This document shows positions 41,770-54,381 of a stretch of DNA of 64,000 nucleotides, one piece after another. The notes beneath the pieces are model-generated. The model had not been told where the DNA came from. It saw only the letters and a list, made by a program, of their open reading frames with translations, and did not search any database. Source of the DNA: Bigelowiella natans CCMP2755 (lineage: Eukaryota; Cercozoa; Chlorarachniophyceae). Numbering within the stretch: the first letter of the stretch is position 1; each line of letters begins with the position of its first letter. The DNA lies in contig ADNK01002524.1 of the NCBI GenBank assembly GCA_000320545.1, positions 25,001 through 89,000 on the forward strand, written 5' to 3'. The translations under genes and the position numbers were made by a program.

Positions 41770-41987
41770 GTTATCCCTTTTTTGTATTCTCGTTGGATTG
41801 TATTACTGTCTGCTGATTAAACTGTGATGATGATGCATGCTTCAAGGAACACCAAAGGCACCTCCTGCTCCTATTGCTGTTTTCCTCTCACCGGTGCTAC
41901 CTACTCCGATAATAATGATATTTATACAAATAATAATGTTAATCATGCTTGTAAAGCTATGATGGCTAATTAATACTCAAGTCGTAC

Positions 41988-42067
<80 letters not shown>

Positions 42068-42556
42068 ATCTCTCTATTTGTATGTGTGCATGTGTGCATG
42101 TGTACGTGTGTGCGGTCGTCGTATGGACGATATAGATTATATAAATATAAACTTAACTAATCTTAGATAATAATTTATTACGACTTATTTCGTGGTGTTA
42201 TTTCGTCGTCTTCGTTTCTTCTTCTGTTTTTTTTTCCTAATCCTCTTCTCTTACTCTTTGGTTGTTGATTTTATTATTAGGTGTTATGGCAGATGAATTA
42301 TCCGGATAGATTCGATATTTACTCAGCAGGAATGAGTGAGTACACTACTACCTGTAGATAAGTAGTTGTAACGTACTACCAACCACCTCGATGTACTATT
42401 CAGAAAGAAACGATGATGTTTCAATGCGTCTTTGTTTGTTATTATTTATCTTTTTCATTATAGCTATAATTAGTTATCAGTATTTCATTTCGAATTAATT
42501 TTGCATAGTTTTACTGATAATTTCATAAACAACACATATATGTATTAATAAATATA

Positions 42557-42597
<41 letters not shown>

Positions 42598-43303
42598 TAT
42601 TGTTCCATAGTTTACTGATAATTTCTTCACCAACAAAAGGTAGTACAGTGTATAATGAAGGTTGTGAAGGATCCTCAATTAGTTTCCAAAAGAAAGAATT
42701 ACTTGTATTAACTATTTTCAATAGTGTAGAATAGAAAGTGATGGTATACGTTATTTAACTCATTGTTATTTTCTTCTGCCCCCCCCCCCCCTCTCCCCTC
42801 ATACTATTATCTACACTGTTCTATACCTATACGGCTTGTAGGCATGTTGCAGATGGTATTCGCACCGTTAAGAAGCGACAATGCGCTTATAGTGTAAGTT
42901 TTCCTCGTCGTATTAGTAGTAGTAGTAATAGTAGTAGCAATATAGGAGGGGGAGGGGGAGGAGGTGGTAGTTAATTATATACAGTATGAATGTACGATCT
43001 CCAAAACTACTGGTACTAGTAGTAGTAGTATTCCTAATATTGTGGTTTTGGAGTAGTAAGTAGTAGTAGTAGTAGGAGGAGGCAAAATTGGTAGTAGGTA
43101 AGATAATCAAAGATGTAATGGAATTACTATTCATCATTAATATCTTATCGATCAAAGATGCAATGAAATTACATATCCATCATTAATATCATCTTCTTCC
43201 TCCTTCCTCCTAATATATGTAGCTTCAATCGACGAATGCGTAAGGAATTCAAATACGACTTGCAGAAGTGGTAAGTAATAATAATGAGGGTAGTAACACT
43301 ATA

Positions 43304-43334
<31 letters not shown>

Positions 43335-43465
43335 CGCTGACGACGATGGCAAATTATTCAAGAAGCTATTCACAACAGCTCTGAGTAGAAATAATAGAGA
43401 TAGTAGAGAATAAGTGGTTGTTGGAAGACAAGGCGGGATTTTGTTGTGATTCATCCATTCTAGTC

Positions 43466-43497
<32 letters not shown>

Positions 43498-44383
43498 ATT
43501 TGGTAGTATCAACGGGTGGGGTAGGGTAGGGTAGGTTGTTGCTGTGTATCATCGTCATGGCACCAGTTCTATCACGCGTATGAATTGCATTTTGTATCAT
43601 CGTACACACTACGCAATAGGAGGAAAGCAGAGCGTTCAAAGTTATATCAAGAGGGATTTGAAAGTAGTAGTAGTAGCTTGAGTACTACTACTTAATTTCT
43701 TTTAGTTACGACTAGCTCTATTATCAGAAGAGATATCCAAAAGTTATTTGTATTCGTCTGATGATGTTTATGACGACGACGATGATGATAGTGATAGTGT
43801 GCAGCTGCTTCTTCCAGCTGTTATCGTCTTTACCTCCTACTACTGCTATTGCCATCGTCCTCATCATCTTCATCATCAGAATGATCGTCTTGTTTGATGT
43901 AATACTAATTGTTGGTTGTTGATTGATATTCATTCATTCATTCATCACCAAATCCATTCTCAGTTCTAGATGCCAATGGCGGAGCAGGTTGGGATTTACT
44001 GAGAAATCTTCTCTCTTTCGAGCCGAAAGAAGTAACAAATGAATATCGGATAGACGGATAGAAGAAGAAGAAGAAGAAGAAGAAGAAGAAGAATGATGAT
44101 GATGATGATGATGAAAAACTGAATATGCTCCCATCATTGATGTAATATGCAACTTGCGGATAATTGATATTTTCCATATTGTTTCTATGGCATGAAGCAA
44201 TTTGATGACATCATGAGGACCAGCTGTGTTTTCTTTTAACCCGAGAAATTACTAGCGATTAATCAATGGGTGGCGATTCATCATATTCTCACTTCAATTT
44301 TCTTTGTTCATTTCATAAGCGCCCCAGTGCGGCAGAGGCTCTTGGTCATCCGTTTTTTGAAGCAAATCTTTCTCCTATGGGTG

Positions 44384-44414
<31 letters not shown>

Positions 44415-44832
44415 CACTTGTACTAATACCAGCAGTAAGTACCAATACTACTAGTACTAGTTATAGAAGACGAGTAGAGTAGTCGTAACCAATCCCCATT
44501 AACAACATATATAGATATTTTATCATCAGTAGAATGATGGTTTTGTTCTTTTTCTTTCTATTATCATCATCACCATCATCATCATCATCATCATCATCAG
44601 GATTAATGAACAGTGCATGGGCATACTCCGGAAAAGCACTCGATAAGATCATAAATTCAGATATATTACTCGATTATGTGGGGGGCAAAGCTCGTGGACT
44701 CGATAAGGTACCAATACTAAAATATGATGATGATGATGATGTTGATGATGACGATTAGGATTATGTACGTTCACGCACATGCTCTCTTCTTCTTTGCTAT
44801 CCATCTGAATATTATATTGCCAAGAGAAGAAG

Positions 44833-44863
<31 letters not shown>

Positions 44864-45554
44864 GTAAAGCAGTTTCAGTAGTGTTGTCGTTGTTCTTATT
44901 GTTGTTGTTGTCTTATTTGCGGTTATCGTCATCATGACTATCAATCTATCTACCTACCTACCTATGCTAATTTGCTGGTGGTGCTGCTACTGTTTTGCTC
45001 TCTAGTTTCCTCATCATTCTCACATTACTGAGTCCCCTTGATTTCTTCACATGACGACTACGACTAATGACAACTGACAGATATTCACTGAGGTGGAACT
45101 TAAAGAGCAATTTGCAGATGAATTTCGATCAAATGAGGTGCTGTCTTGTGTGCTAGAGAACTACTCACTAGTAGTAGTAGTAGTAGTAGTAGCAGCAGCA
45201 GCATGTAATCACCAACAAATTAGTAGCACCAGCAGCAGAAAAATAGGAAGATTGATGAATCTTATTTCAAGCTTGGATAGATCAGTAGTAATAGAGAAAA
45301 CATGTGTGATGATGATATACAAAGAGAATCAATAGTTACTACTCACATGTGAATTTGTACTAGTATCTTCACCGCTAAGACTACTTCCAAAATACTAATA
45401 ATAGACCATATACAGTGCATATATTATACGTCACTAGACGGATGCAAGAGTGATTCATTATGCAAATGTTATGATGGTAATCATGATCAGGCTTCACCTT
45501 CGGACTTGGACTCTGTATCTAACACAATTAGGTGGTGGGATGGAAGAAATAAGG

Positions 45555-45587
<33 letters not shown>

Positions 45588-45924
45588 CAACGAGTACATT
45601 ATGACGATGATCATGATTTTTATTAATAACATTAACATTATCATTAGCATTATTGTCAGTGATAACACGTTTCTGACTTGCACCAACTAACACGGCAGCA
45701 ATTATGTGATGACAATAACATAGGCTCTTGAACGGAATAAAATGGACGCAACAGAGACTCAACTAATGTACGACGACGACGCTATGAGGCCTAGACTGTT
45801 ATATTGTCAAACTTAGTTTTAGGCAGCTACTCTCTCTCTCTCTCTCTCTCTCCCTCTCCCTCTCCCTCTTTCACTCTTGCGCGCGTGTGTGTGTGTGTGT
45901 GAACAATGTGTGAGTAGTAACCTG

Positions 45925-45965
<41 letters not shown>

Positions 45966-46070
45966 CATTGTGTGAGTTGTAACCTGGTCTGAATTCCAAC
46001 TAGGTACAAAGAGGAGGTGTTAGAAGAACTGAAAAAGAAGATCAAAAAGCCTCCAAGACGCCAAATATAG
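36324..46070 (+). CDS. STN7/Stt7-like thylakoid (state-transition) protein kinase
   Basis: Well over 20 small exons (first 36324–36602, last ending in TAG at 46070) join in phase. Residues about 18–38 are hydrophobic and may start a bipartite plastid presequence. A second membrane segment ([17 protein letters not shown]) is preceded by the CX4C motif CHRMRC. The kinase domain follows: glycine loop [12 protein letters not shown], lysine in [10 protein letters not shown], catalytic loop [14 protein letters not shown], and the Mg-binding region as [18 protein letters not shown] instead of DFG. The family-typical [46 protein letters not shown] and [14 protein letters not shown] follow. STN7/Stt7 phosphorylates light-harvesting antenna proteins under control of plastoquinone redox state. 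The tail after [18 protein letters not shown] adds about 120 residues, ending [20 protein letters not shown]. Introns are very rich in microsatellites. Confidence 0.88.
41430..41540 (+). repeat. 71-bp tandem duplication copying a splice donor
   Basis: The exon end and donor CAGTACATCATGTCAACAAG followed by TAAGTACTACGAGAG appear twice, starting at 41430 and 41501, separated by (GA)n. The first donor (after 41448) joins in frame to the next kinase exon. Confidence 0.9.
41990..42074. repeat. Long (CT)n tract in intron
   Basis: About 80 bp of CT repeats with a few interruptions lie in a kinase intron. It is the longest single dinucleotide tract noted in the window. Confidence 0.9.
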
Positions 46071-47419
46071 TAGCAAAGGAACACTGAATTATGTGTGGGT
46101 GTGTGTGTTTGTGTGGTGATGTTGTTTGAGAAGCTACATCTACCTCCCTCATTGTATATCCTTGCGAACTATCACTCTTCTTCTTCTTCTTCTTCTTCTT
46201 AAAGAGCAAACAACAAACAACAACACAGTATAGTACCTGAAACCAATTCATCATCACCACATTACTACCGGATGATACGTTACATTGTTGTTATTTCTAA
46301 CAACCAGCATCACTTTGCCGTCGTGGTAATTAATACTAGTATATCTGTGATGTGTAGAAGTAGTACTTGCACTTACAAAAACAAGGCATTACTCAGTTGA
46401 TATATGATTATCTAGTATTATTACACTGAATAGATCTACAGTAGCTCGGATCTATTGATTCGACGTGCGCTCAACTGGATTTATGCTTATCGTCCCGTAT
46501 AGCTACTACTACTACTACTACTACTACTATATTTCGTACCTTGAGACCATGAGTAATGTTGCTGCAATTTAGTAATTCAAGCGTCATCCTATGTAAATCT
46601 CGTGTGACAGCATAAGTTTACTCTTATTCTTTTTTTGCTGTAAAGCTTACACTTTAACAGTGCCATAATGAATCAAATAAAAAGTCGTGTTCGACGAGCT
46701 AGCGAGCGAGAATAATTGCAACGTATACGCTATCAGCGAACGCTTGACATTGATCTGATCATTGTTAAGCGCATCTTGTAGCATCTGAAATCAGACACAT
46801 CTCATCAAATGTTTGCTGTATACGCTTCACGCATCGCAGTGGCACGTACAATCACAAATGTAAGGCTGTGTATACAACAGTAGTTTGTTGCTGGCCGAAT
46901 CGACGTACGCTGCATGCAATGCAAAATCGAAATAAATGTGTCAGCTGCACATATCACACATGCCTCTAGCTAGCTAGGCCTGTCATTGCTAACGCAGCGC
47001 ATATGTAGCTAGCTAGCTAGCAGCTAGCTAGATAGGTCGACGAAATATAAATGAACAAAGGCAAAGATACGATACGATCAGAGAACTACGTGCAAGCTAT
47101 GGCGCTCTTATATGTACTAGTGTAACAGACATTGCACATACATGTAGCAGGAAAGACACTGCATACAGCAGGTTCATCTTTTTGCTAGAGCTAGCTATAG
47201 CTCACTAGCTCATCTACAGAGAGCGCCTGCTGTAGTTGCCATTGGCTAACAACTGCGTGGATTGGCCCTATTATATATTCATCGCTAATAATACTAGAAT
47301 AACCAATTTTAACTTGTCCCGAATCATGCATGGTAACTAGCTAATGCTAACCAGAAGCTTACAAGGATCTATCTTCAATTTGCGTAACTCATTATCCCCT
47401 TTGAGCCGGCGGGTATCTT
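46071..47419. other. Convergent spacer with CTAG-rich island
   Basis: This lies between the 3' ends of the kinase (+) and the ubiquitin-like gene (-). The first 500 bp are intron-like, with GT, CTT and CTA runs. From about 46690 to 47350 the sequence switches to CTAGCTAG, GCATGC and TGCATG words. The run at 47004–47030 is nearly identical to that at 26836–26862. No gene is recognised. Confidence 0.55.
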
Positions 47420-48274
47420 CTAGGAAGGATTTTCTTCTTCTTGCATCTGCTTCCAGGTATCTGTTGCCATTCTATTCATGTGTACGATGTCACCCCAGCC
47501 TGACCACCATTTATTGAATCCACCTGCTTCCCCAGCACCCTGATTTAGTCCTCCGATGGTGTGCGGATCGCTCTTACTTTCTCCCTTCTCGTTCAACACC
47601 GCTACCATCTGCCTATTCGATGGTCCTCCTTTGTGCTCATTCAACACCTTTTGTGCCTCCAAGACATTCTTGTAAGGTCCCTTGACTTTCTTCGTGGATG
47701 CATTGACCACGAAATAATACTTCTCAAGAAATGGATTATCGATGATAAGTCCTTGTTTCTTTGCCCATTTGTTAGCCATCGTATTCATCTGTTTAATCTC
47801 TGCCCAGCCATACCACCATTTCTCGAATCCCCCAGGAGCACCAGCTCCTTGATTTTCGCCACCCACAGTATGCGGGTCGTCCTTTGCCCCAGTCTGACTC
47901 ATCTCACATATCATCTGTTGATTGTTCGCCCCTCCCCTGCTCTTATTCAGCTCCTTTTTTGCTTCCGAAAGCTCCTTGAAGGGGCCTATCACCAGCCCAC
48001 TGTTTTTTTTAACAACGCAAAACCAGTTTTCAGGCTTAGAAATCAGAAGCATGAGCTCCGAGCCACTCTCAACTTTGTATGTGCTCAGCAGCAATGCAGA
48101 GTCGTTTTCCAAGAATGTTCCTTCATACCAGTACTTCTGTTGGTCTTTAGGTATCTTAGTCTTTTCTTCATACGTCTGCTTCAGAACACCGACGGTCGCA
48201 GAGAACGGAACTTCAATACGTTTCTTATCTCCCGACATTGTTTTAACGTATACTTCCATGGATTTCCCCTCCAT
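47420..48274 (-). CDS. Ubiquitin-like domain protein with two tandem repeats of unknown family
   Basis: A single intronless frame of 284 codons, striking beside intron-crowded neighbours. Residues about 6–77 form a ubiquitin-like domain (MEVYVKTMSGDKKRIEVPFS, IPKDQQKYWYEGTFL). Two repeats of about 95 residues follow, at about 80–175 and 183–278. Each starts with a strand-like FVV segment, then a GP-K/Y-K...EA....LN...GG..N.QM pattern, and ends with DPHT(V/I)GG.NQGAG..GGF.KWW.GW, then M N . M A. The repeats match each other closely, but I do not recognise a named domain. No ubiquitin C-terminal GG follows the first domain, so it is probably a fixed ubiquitin-like module. Two in-frame ATGs (48274 and 48259) could start it. 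The gene is head to head with the TrpD–TrpC fusion, about 400 bp apart. The lack of introns suggests possible retroposition. Confidence 0.82.
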   Translation of the reverse strand: MEGKSMEVYVKTMSGDKKRIEVPFSATVGVLKQTYEEKTKIPKDQQKYWYEGTFLENDSALLLSTYKVESGSELMLLISKPENWFCVVKKNSGLVIGPFKELSEAKKELNKSRGGANNQQMICEMSQTGAKDDPHTVGGENQGAGAPGGFEKWWYGWAEIKQMNTMANKWAKKQGLIIDNPFLEKYYFVVNASTKKVKGPYKNVLEAQKVLNEHKGGPSNRQMVAVLNEKGESKSDPHTIGGLNQGAGEAGGFNKWWSGWGDIVHMNRMATDTWKQMQEEENPS

Positions 48275-48668
48275 AGTCCCAGCAGCAGCAGCTCCTTAGT
48301 TAGTTAGTTAGTTAGTTATTCTGTTCGCGTCCTTGACTTTAGCGTTGGTGTGTATCTACTCCTCCAACGGCAGCGAGTAGATTCAGTAGATTCTTATCCG
48401 GTGGTGGGCGGTAGATAATTCTAACCGGTAGTTCGGCAACAAGAAAAAGGAAAATACAGGGAATTCCACTCCTACGACATCAATTTGTTTAATACTGTTT
48501 AGTCCAGGAGCATGTCATACAGATCCGCAAACAATGACTGGTATTTACCCAGTAAATATCGTAAATTTTGTCCTACAGTGCTCAGAACATAAACAACAAA
48601 TTTGAGTCCAAGCTCCGAACTTCGGCGACGTGTCTCAATACCCCCCCTAACCTTTCGTTGTCATTACC
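48275..48668. promoter_or_regulatory. Divergent promoter spacer (ubiquitin-like gene / TrpD–TrpC)
   Basis: 394 bp separate the two start codons. A GTTA repeat (48297–48316) adjoins the ubiquitin-like gene. No island words, no microsatellite arrays and no nameable promoter element were found. Confidence 0.4.
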
Positions 48669-49352
48669 ATGGCCTCGGCTCTCAAACATGTAAGTGAAGT
48701 GTATATGTAATCCCACAAATGATTGCTTTTTGAACGTATCGAACGTCCAACATACAGTTGTTAATACTCACTTGGAAGAATTGATGATTACGATGATGTT
48801 TTAAAAAAGTGTGTAAAGCGTCTCACGGAAGACAATGGCTGCTCGCCCTCCGAAGCAGGGGAGGTAGCATAATATTTTTTCCAACTTACCTTGTGGTATC
48901 CTCAAATGGCATAACATTCAACAGTGTGGATACGTTGAGAAATTTTGCTATTTGTAGGCGGTTAAGGAAATAATGTCTGGGGGTGCAAATGAAGCATTGA
49001 CTGGTGTGTGTGTGTGTGTGTGTGTGTGTGTGCATAGGCATGAAAGCGTGTGTAAAACAAAAATTAGATGTATGCTGTATTTAATGTGGTTGAATATGAA
49101 AATTATATTCTTCTGTGGGGCCTAAACAATTAAGAATGCTTGTCATTGATCGACTTAATTTCTCTGCTAGTCACTGATCAGCTTAATTTTTTTCTCTCGC
49201 GCTCTCTCTCTCCCCCTTCCCCCCCCCCTCCCCCTTCTATTGTCGATCTACTAAACCAAAAAATAATTTCAACAACTAGCATCTTTTCTTACCGCTCTGC
49301 GCTGGGACAAATGTACCCCTGAGATCGTAGCGGCAGTTGCCAAGGTGAATGC

Positions 49353-49389
<37 letters not shown>

Positions 49390-49838
49390 GGCTATAAAGA
49401 GAATCGGCATCGCTCCTTTCGTTTCTTTGCTTCTTTCTCTCTTTGATATAGCTTTTTAGGGCAGTGTTTACTTGTTTTGTGATTATTGATTGTTAATAGA
49501 ATGAGGAAGGGTTAAAAGGGATGATGAAAATAATTAATCTAAGGATAGAAGTTTTTACTCTATTCTAACGTGTTTTTTCGCGTTGTGTTCGTTGACGTGT
49601 GATATACAACTCTTTTCACTATGAGCAGTCAATGAGAGACTGCGCTCTGCCATGTAGCCCTGAGCTTAAGAAGGTGGTAGTAGTAGTAGCTACTCATCCT
49701 TCTCTATTACCTTATAATACTACTATACGATCACAACACACACTACCACATACACTCATTGACTCATATGTGGCTGTACCTGCACAACACACACTACCAC
49801 ATACACTCATTGACTCATATGTGGCTGTACCTGCACGT

Positions 49839-49875
<37 letters not shown>

Positions 49876-50535
49876 ACAATATGTGAATAAGTCATTGAGC
49901 TGCAATAAATTGGGTGGTTGGTTGTTGTGTAGGGAGAAGTCCTTGTCGATGTAGTTGGAACAGGTGACTCTTCTACTTAATAGTAATAGTAACAATGATA
50001 ATAAAAATTGATGGTGAATAATTCACCAAAACGAGTAGAGTGTAGCAGTAGTAGAAGTAATAGTAATAGTGATAGTAATAGTATAGATTCCTGTACAAAT
50101 ATGCTCCTTAACAAACAGTAGTGTTGTGGTCTAAGTACATCAGATTCTATGAACTTTTGTTGTTGTTGTTGTTGTTTTTATTTGGGTTTTAATAGCTAAG
50201 AATACGTCGCAAATATATTATGGCAGCTATCATAATAGTAATCATTATAGTAATAATAACCATAATCATCATCGTCATCACCATCATGATTAGGGGGAGA
50301 TGATAATAATAACCATAATCATCATCGTCATCATCATCATCATGATTAGGGGGAGATGGTTTCGATACATTCAATGTATCTACAGCTGCTTCTATTGTAG
50401 TTGCAGCAGCAGGAGCAAAGGTTATTTATAACATAAAATAAACTACAAAGCCATAAGAAGAAGAAGATGATGATGATGAAGAAAAAGGAAGTGCAATAGT
50501 ATATTTTGCCTGATGATAAGAGAACTACTTAAATT

Positions 50536-50594
<59 letters not shown>

Positions 50595-51031
50595 TATTAT
50601 ATTACAATCTTTTTATAACCTGATGCTTCCTAATCCAAACGATGTCAATACTACTACTACTACTAGTAGTAGTAGTACTTGTACTAGTACTACTACACTA
50701 CCCACTACTCACTACCAATTATTATTTCAAATTGACAACATGAGTACAGCTTGTTACTCCCTTCATTGTTACGAATTGATAAGTGAATCAATAGCAGCTT
50801 CGTGTGTGTTGGCTACTAAATTAAATATATGATAAAAGGGTAGGGTCGTTGTAATACCACAGGTTGCAGAAGTATATGCGTGAATAAGCAAACAACACAA
50901 CATAGCACAACATAACAAACAGGTTTTAAAGCATGGAAATCGATCAAATGCTTCAAAGTGCGGTTCAGCGGACATATTGGAGGTTGTTGTGTGTTTTTGT
51001 GGTGGCAGCACTTAATTACACAAAATATAAG

Positions 51032-51103
<72 letters not shown>

Positions 51104-52890
51104 ACTGGAACGTATTAACAGCGATTGTGTATACTATTAACAACTAGCTGTTAATATGCCAGATGCATATCTATCATCATCATTGATAATTACATCATTA
51201 TCATCGTCATTGTTATCATCATAATTCAGGAAATCATCATCATCGATCATTATCATCATCATCACCATCATCATTGTTATCATCACAATTCAGGCAATGA
51301 TCATTATCATCATTATCATCATCATTGTTATCATCACAATTCAGGCAATGGGGGCGAATCTAAATATCGATGGCAAACAAGCAGCACAAGTCAGTCATTT
51401 ATTGGATAAACCATAGTGCCACTTCTCCCCCCCCTTCCCGCTAAAATATAAGAATGATGATGACGATGATGATGATGATTATGATCTCGATTATAGATCA
51501 AGATTTCTCCGATTTCGCTTCTATTTTTCAACATACATTTTAGCTTGAATAATTCGTGTATCTATGATGCTTGGAATTTGAGGATAGCACACATAGACGA
51601 CGAGAATGGAGAAATCCTTATAATGATAAGAGTTGTTGTTATTGTCATTTATGCTGTTGATGCATAGGTTATGGCGGAATGTGGGTTCTGCTTCCTGTTT
51701 GCTCAGAAGTTTCATCCGTCTATGCGGCACGTTGCAAGTAAAGAATGAAGGAATCATGATGATGATGATGATAAGTAAAGCACAATGTACAGCCATCACC
51801 AATATTTACTACCAAAAGATGCACTTTTCCATCATGAACCTCAAATAGAAATGAAAGTTAGATTATTGTATTATTACCCCCCCCCCCCCCTGCCCCTTCT
51901 CTCTTTCCCTCTCTCCTTTTGTGTTGTCTTTATCTCATCACAAAGAGGTGAGAAGGGCATTAGGTGTACGCACAATCTTCAATATTCTTGGCCCTTTAAC
52001 AAACCCTGCGAGGCCCACGGTCATCAATTAATCGATCAACTAATCAACTTGCCAATCGGTAGAGAAACAAACAAATATAGCGTTACATCATCATGATGAT
52101 CATCATTTGCTATTTAGGTCCAGGTGACAGGGGTATTTGCAAAGCACCTGGGCCCATTGTATATCAACGTGATGAAGAATGCTGGAATGAAGCGAGCAGT
52201 GGTAATAGGATACTCTCTCCCACGCAATCTGTTTACATTGAGAAGAAGTTTCTTAGTAGGGAGAAGTAGTGAGATGATAATGCTGATAACGGACATCCGT
52301 GCATGGGTTATATAATTAGGTTGTTCATTCGAAAGAGGGGTTAGATGAGATAAGTCCGGCTGGGGACACGTAAGAAGAAGAAAAAGAAGAAAAAGAAGAA
52401 GATTCAAGGACAAAGATCATATATACATGACGCAACAACACGACGATTCAACCCCCCCCCCACCCCCGGTTATACTAGCTGAAGCAGATATATTTATTAT
52501 GCTTGCGACGTTAATAATGGCGACGAAGAGTGTGATGAATGGTGGCTGCTACCACTTAGATTTGCATGGATATTGGACAACGGCAAAATTGAGCATAAGA
52601 CTATTTCTCCCAAGGTAGGCATCATTAGTTGTTCGTATGTACAGTTGTTAGACGATGGAAAGGTGGGGGGGTAGGAAGTGCAAGGACGTAAAGGATGATG
52701 GCGACGGTGATGAGGAGTAGGAAGAGATAGAGAAGAGAGTAAAATAATAATTAAATGACAACGATTATTTAGAATATTGCACGTTTCGCTGTAGAACACT
52801 CGATGTTTGTTTGTTCTCCATTTGTAAGTGCAACCTCTTGCTTGTCGCCATAACATACTTATCATCATTATAGTCATCAACTCGACGCAC

Positions 52891-52927
<37 letters not shown>

Positions 52928-53911
52928 ATCTTTTAGGATTTCGGTCTTCCAATATTCTCCCTTGAGAAGGTTGCTGGAAAAGAACCAGAGAAGGTTGCAC
53001 GTCAATTGGATATTACTATATTGCAGTTTATTGATTGATATATTGAAAATAATCTACATAGAGAAAGGAAAAGGGGGGATGGGGGAGAAGGAGAGCATGG
53101 AGAAATGCTTATAGTAGTAGTACTGATCCTTGATGACTGCCATCTTCGCCTCATTCTCAGAATAGTGATAATCTTTATCTTACCCAAGAATATCTCCACA
53201 AGATCATCATCATCATCATCATGACTATCACTATCATTATTACATAACTTTCTTCTTCTATACTGATAGAACAAGAAGACTTTCTTAGATGTTGTGGGCG
53301 GAAAGGTGTCTTCTACTTAGTGAAACATACATTAAAACTAACTATAGACATTACTGCAGCAAATGTTATGATAATGATGATAACTATGGCAACTAACAGA
53401 TAACAACGATAAATTTGTGCAAAGTTCACTAGACCTTACCAAAAAAGTCTTGACGACGTAATATTGTGCATTCTCCTTAATTCTACTGCTACTACTACTT
53501 GATAGGAAGGTCCTCATGCTGATTTCGTCATTCTCAATGCTGGATGTGCTCTTTGGGTGGCAGGTAGTAAATAGATAGATAGATAGATAGATAGATAGGT
53601 AGGTAGGTAGAGGACTACTACTACCACTACTATTTTCGTGAGAATGTCGGTTGTATATGTAAAACATGAGGATGATTCGATTAAATGGCCTTCGGATCCT
53701 CCTTGAGTGGCGTGACTGCTGAATTCTCATTATTACGACGAGTGCTGGTGATTTCTCATTATTATTACTATCTGCTTGATCATGTCCGCACTCAAAGGCC
53801 TCGCATCAAGCTTGAAAGATGGCGCACTATTAGCAAGAAAGACAATACAAAGCGGAAAAGCAAAGGAGGTGTTAGAGGTAATATTATAGTTGCCAACCAT
53901 TTAATATTACG

Positions 53912-53952
<41 letters not shown>

Positions 53953-54342
53953 CTATTTCACATCAGCGCTAGTTACTCTGTCATTTATAGATTTGATTGC
54001 ATTTCATTTCTCCACTTCAATAATGTGGATGAAAAAACGGGTAGATGAGGATTAGTCAAATATGTTAGTTGAAACGATAGAATAGGAACAGTATCGAGAA
54101 TATTGAGCGAATTCTAATATATACTTTCTTCGCCTAAATCATCATTATTATCATCATCATCATCATCACTACTAATCCGTTATTTATGGTGATGTTATAG
54201 AAATATATCAGCCTTTCAAATTCGGTTGTTGGTGAGAAGGCAAACACGTCAGAGAAAAAAGGTACAAACCAGAGCTTGATGCTTATCGTTATTGATTGTT
54301 TTATGCCCATGCATCGATGATGAGGGCAGCCAATAAACCCTG

Positions 54343-54381
<39 letters not shown>

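Noticed and set aside
43517-43536. GGGTA repeats resembling telomere sequence
   Set aside because: There are only about four imperfect units, within a kinase intron full of other simple repeats.
47561-48307. 248-codon plus-strand frame
   Set aside because: It is the antisense shadow of the ubiquitin-like repeat gene. It has no motifs, while the minus strand shows clear internal repeats.
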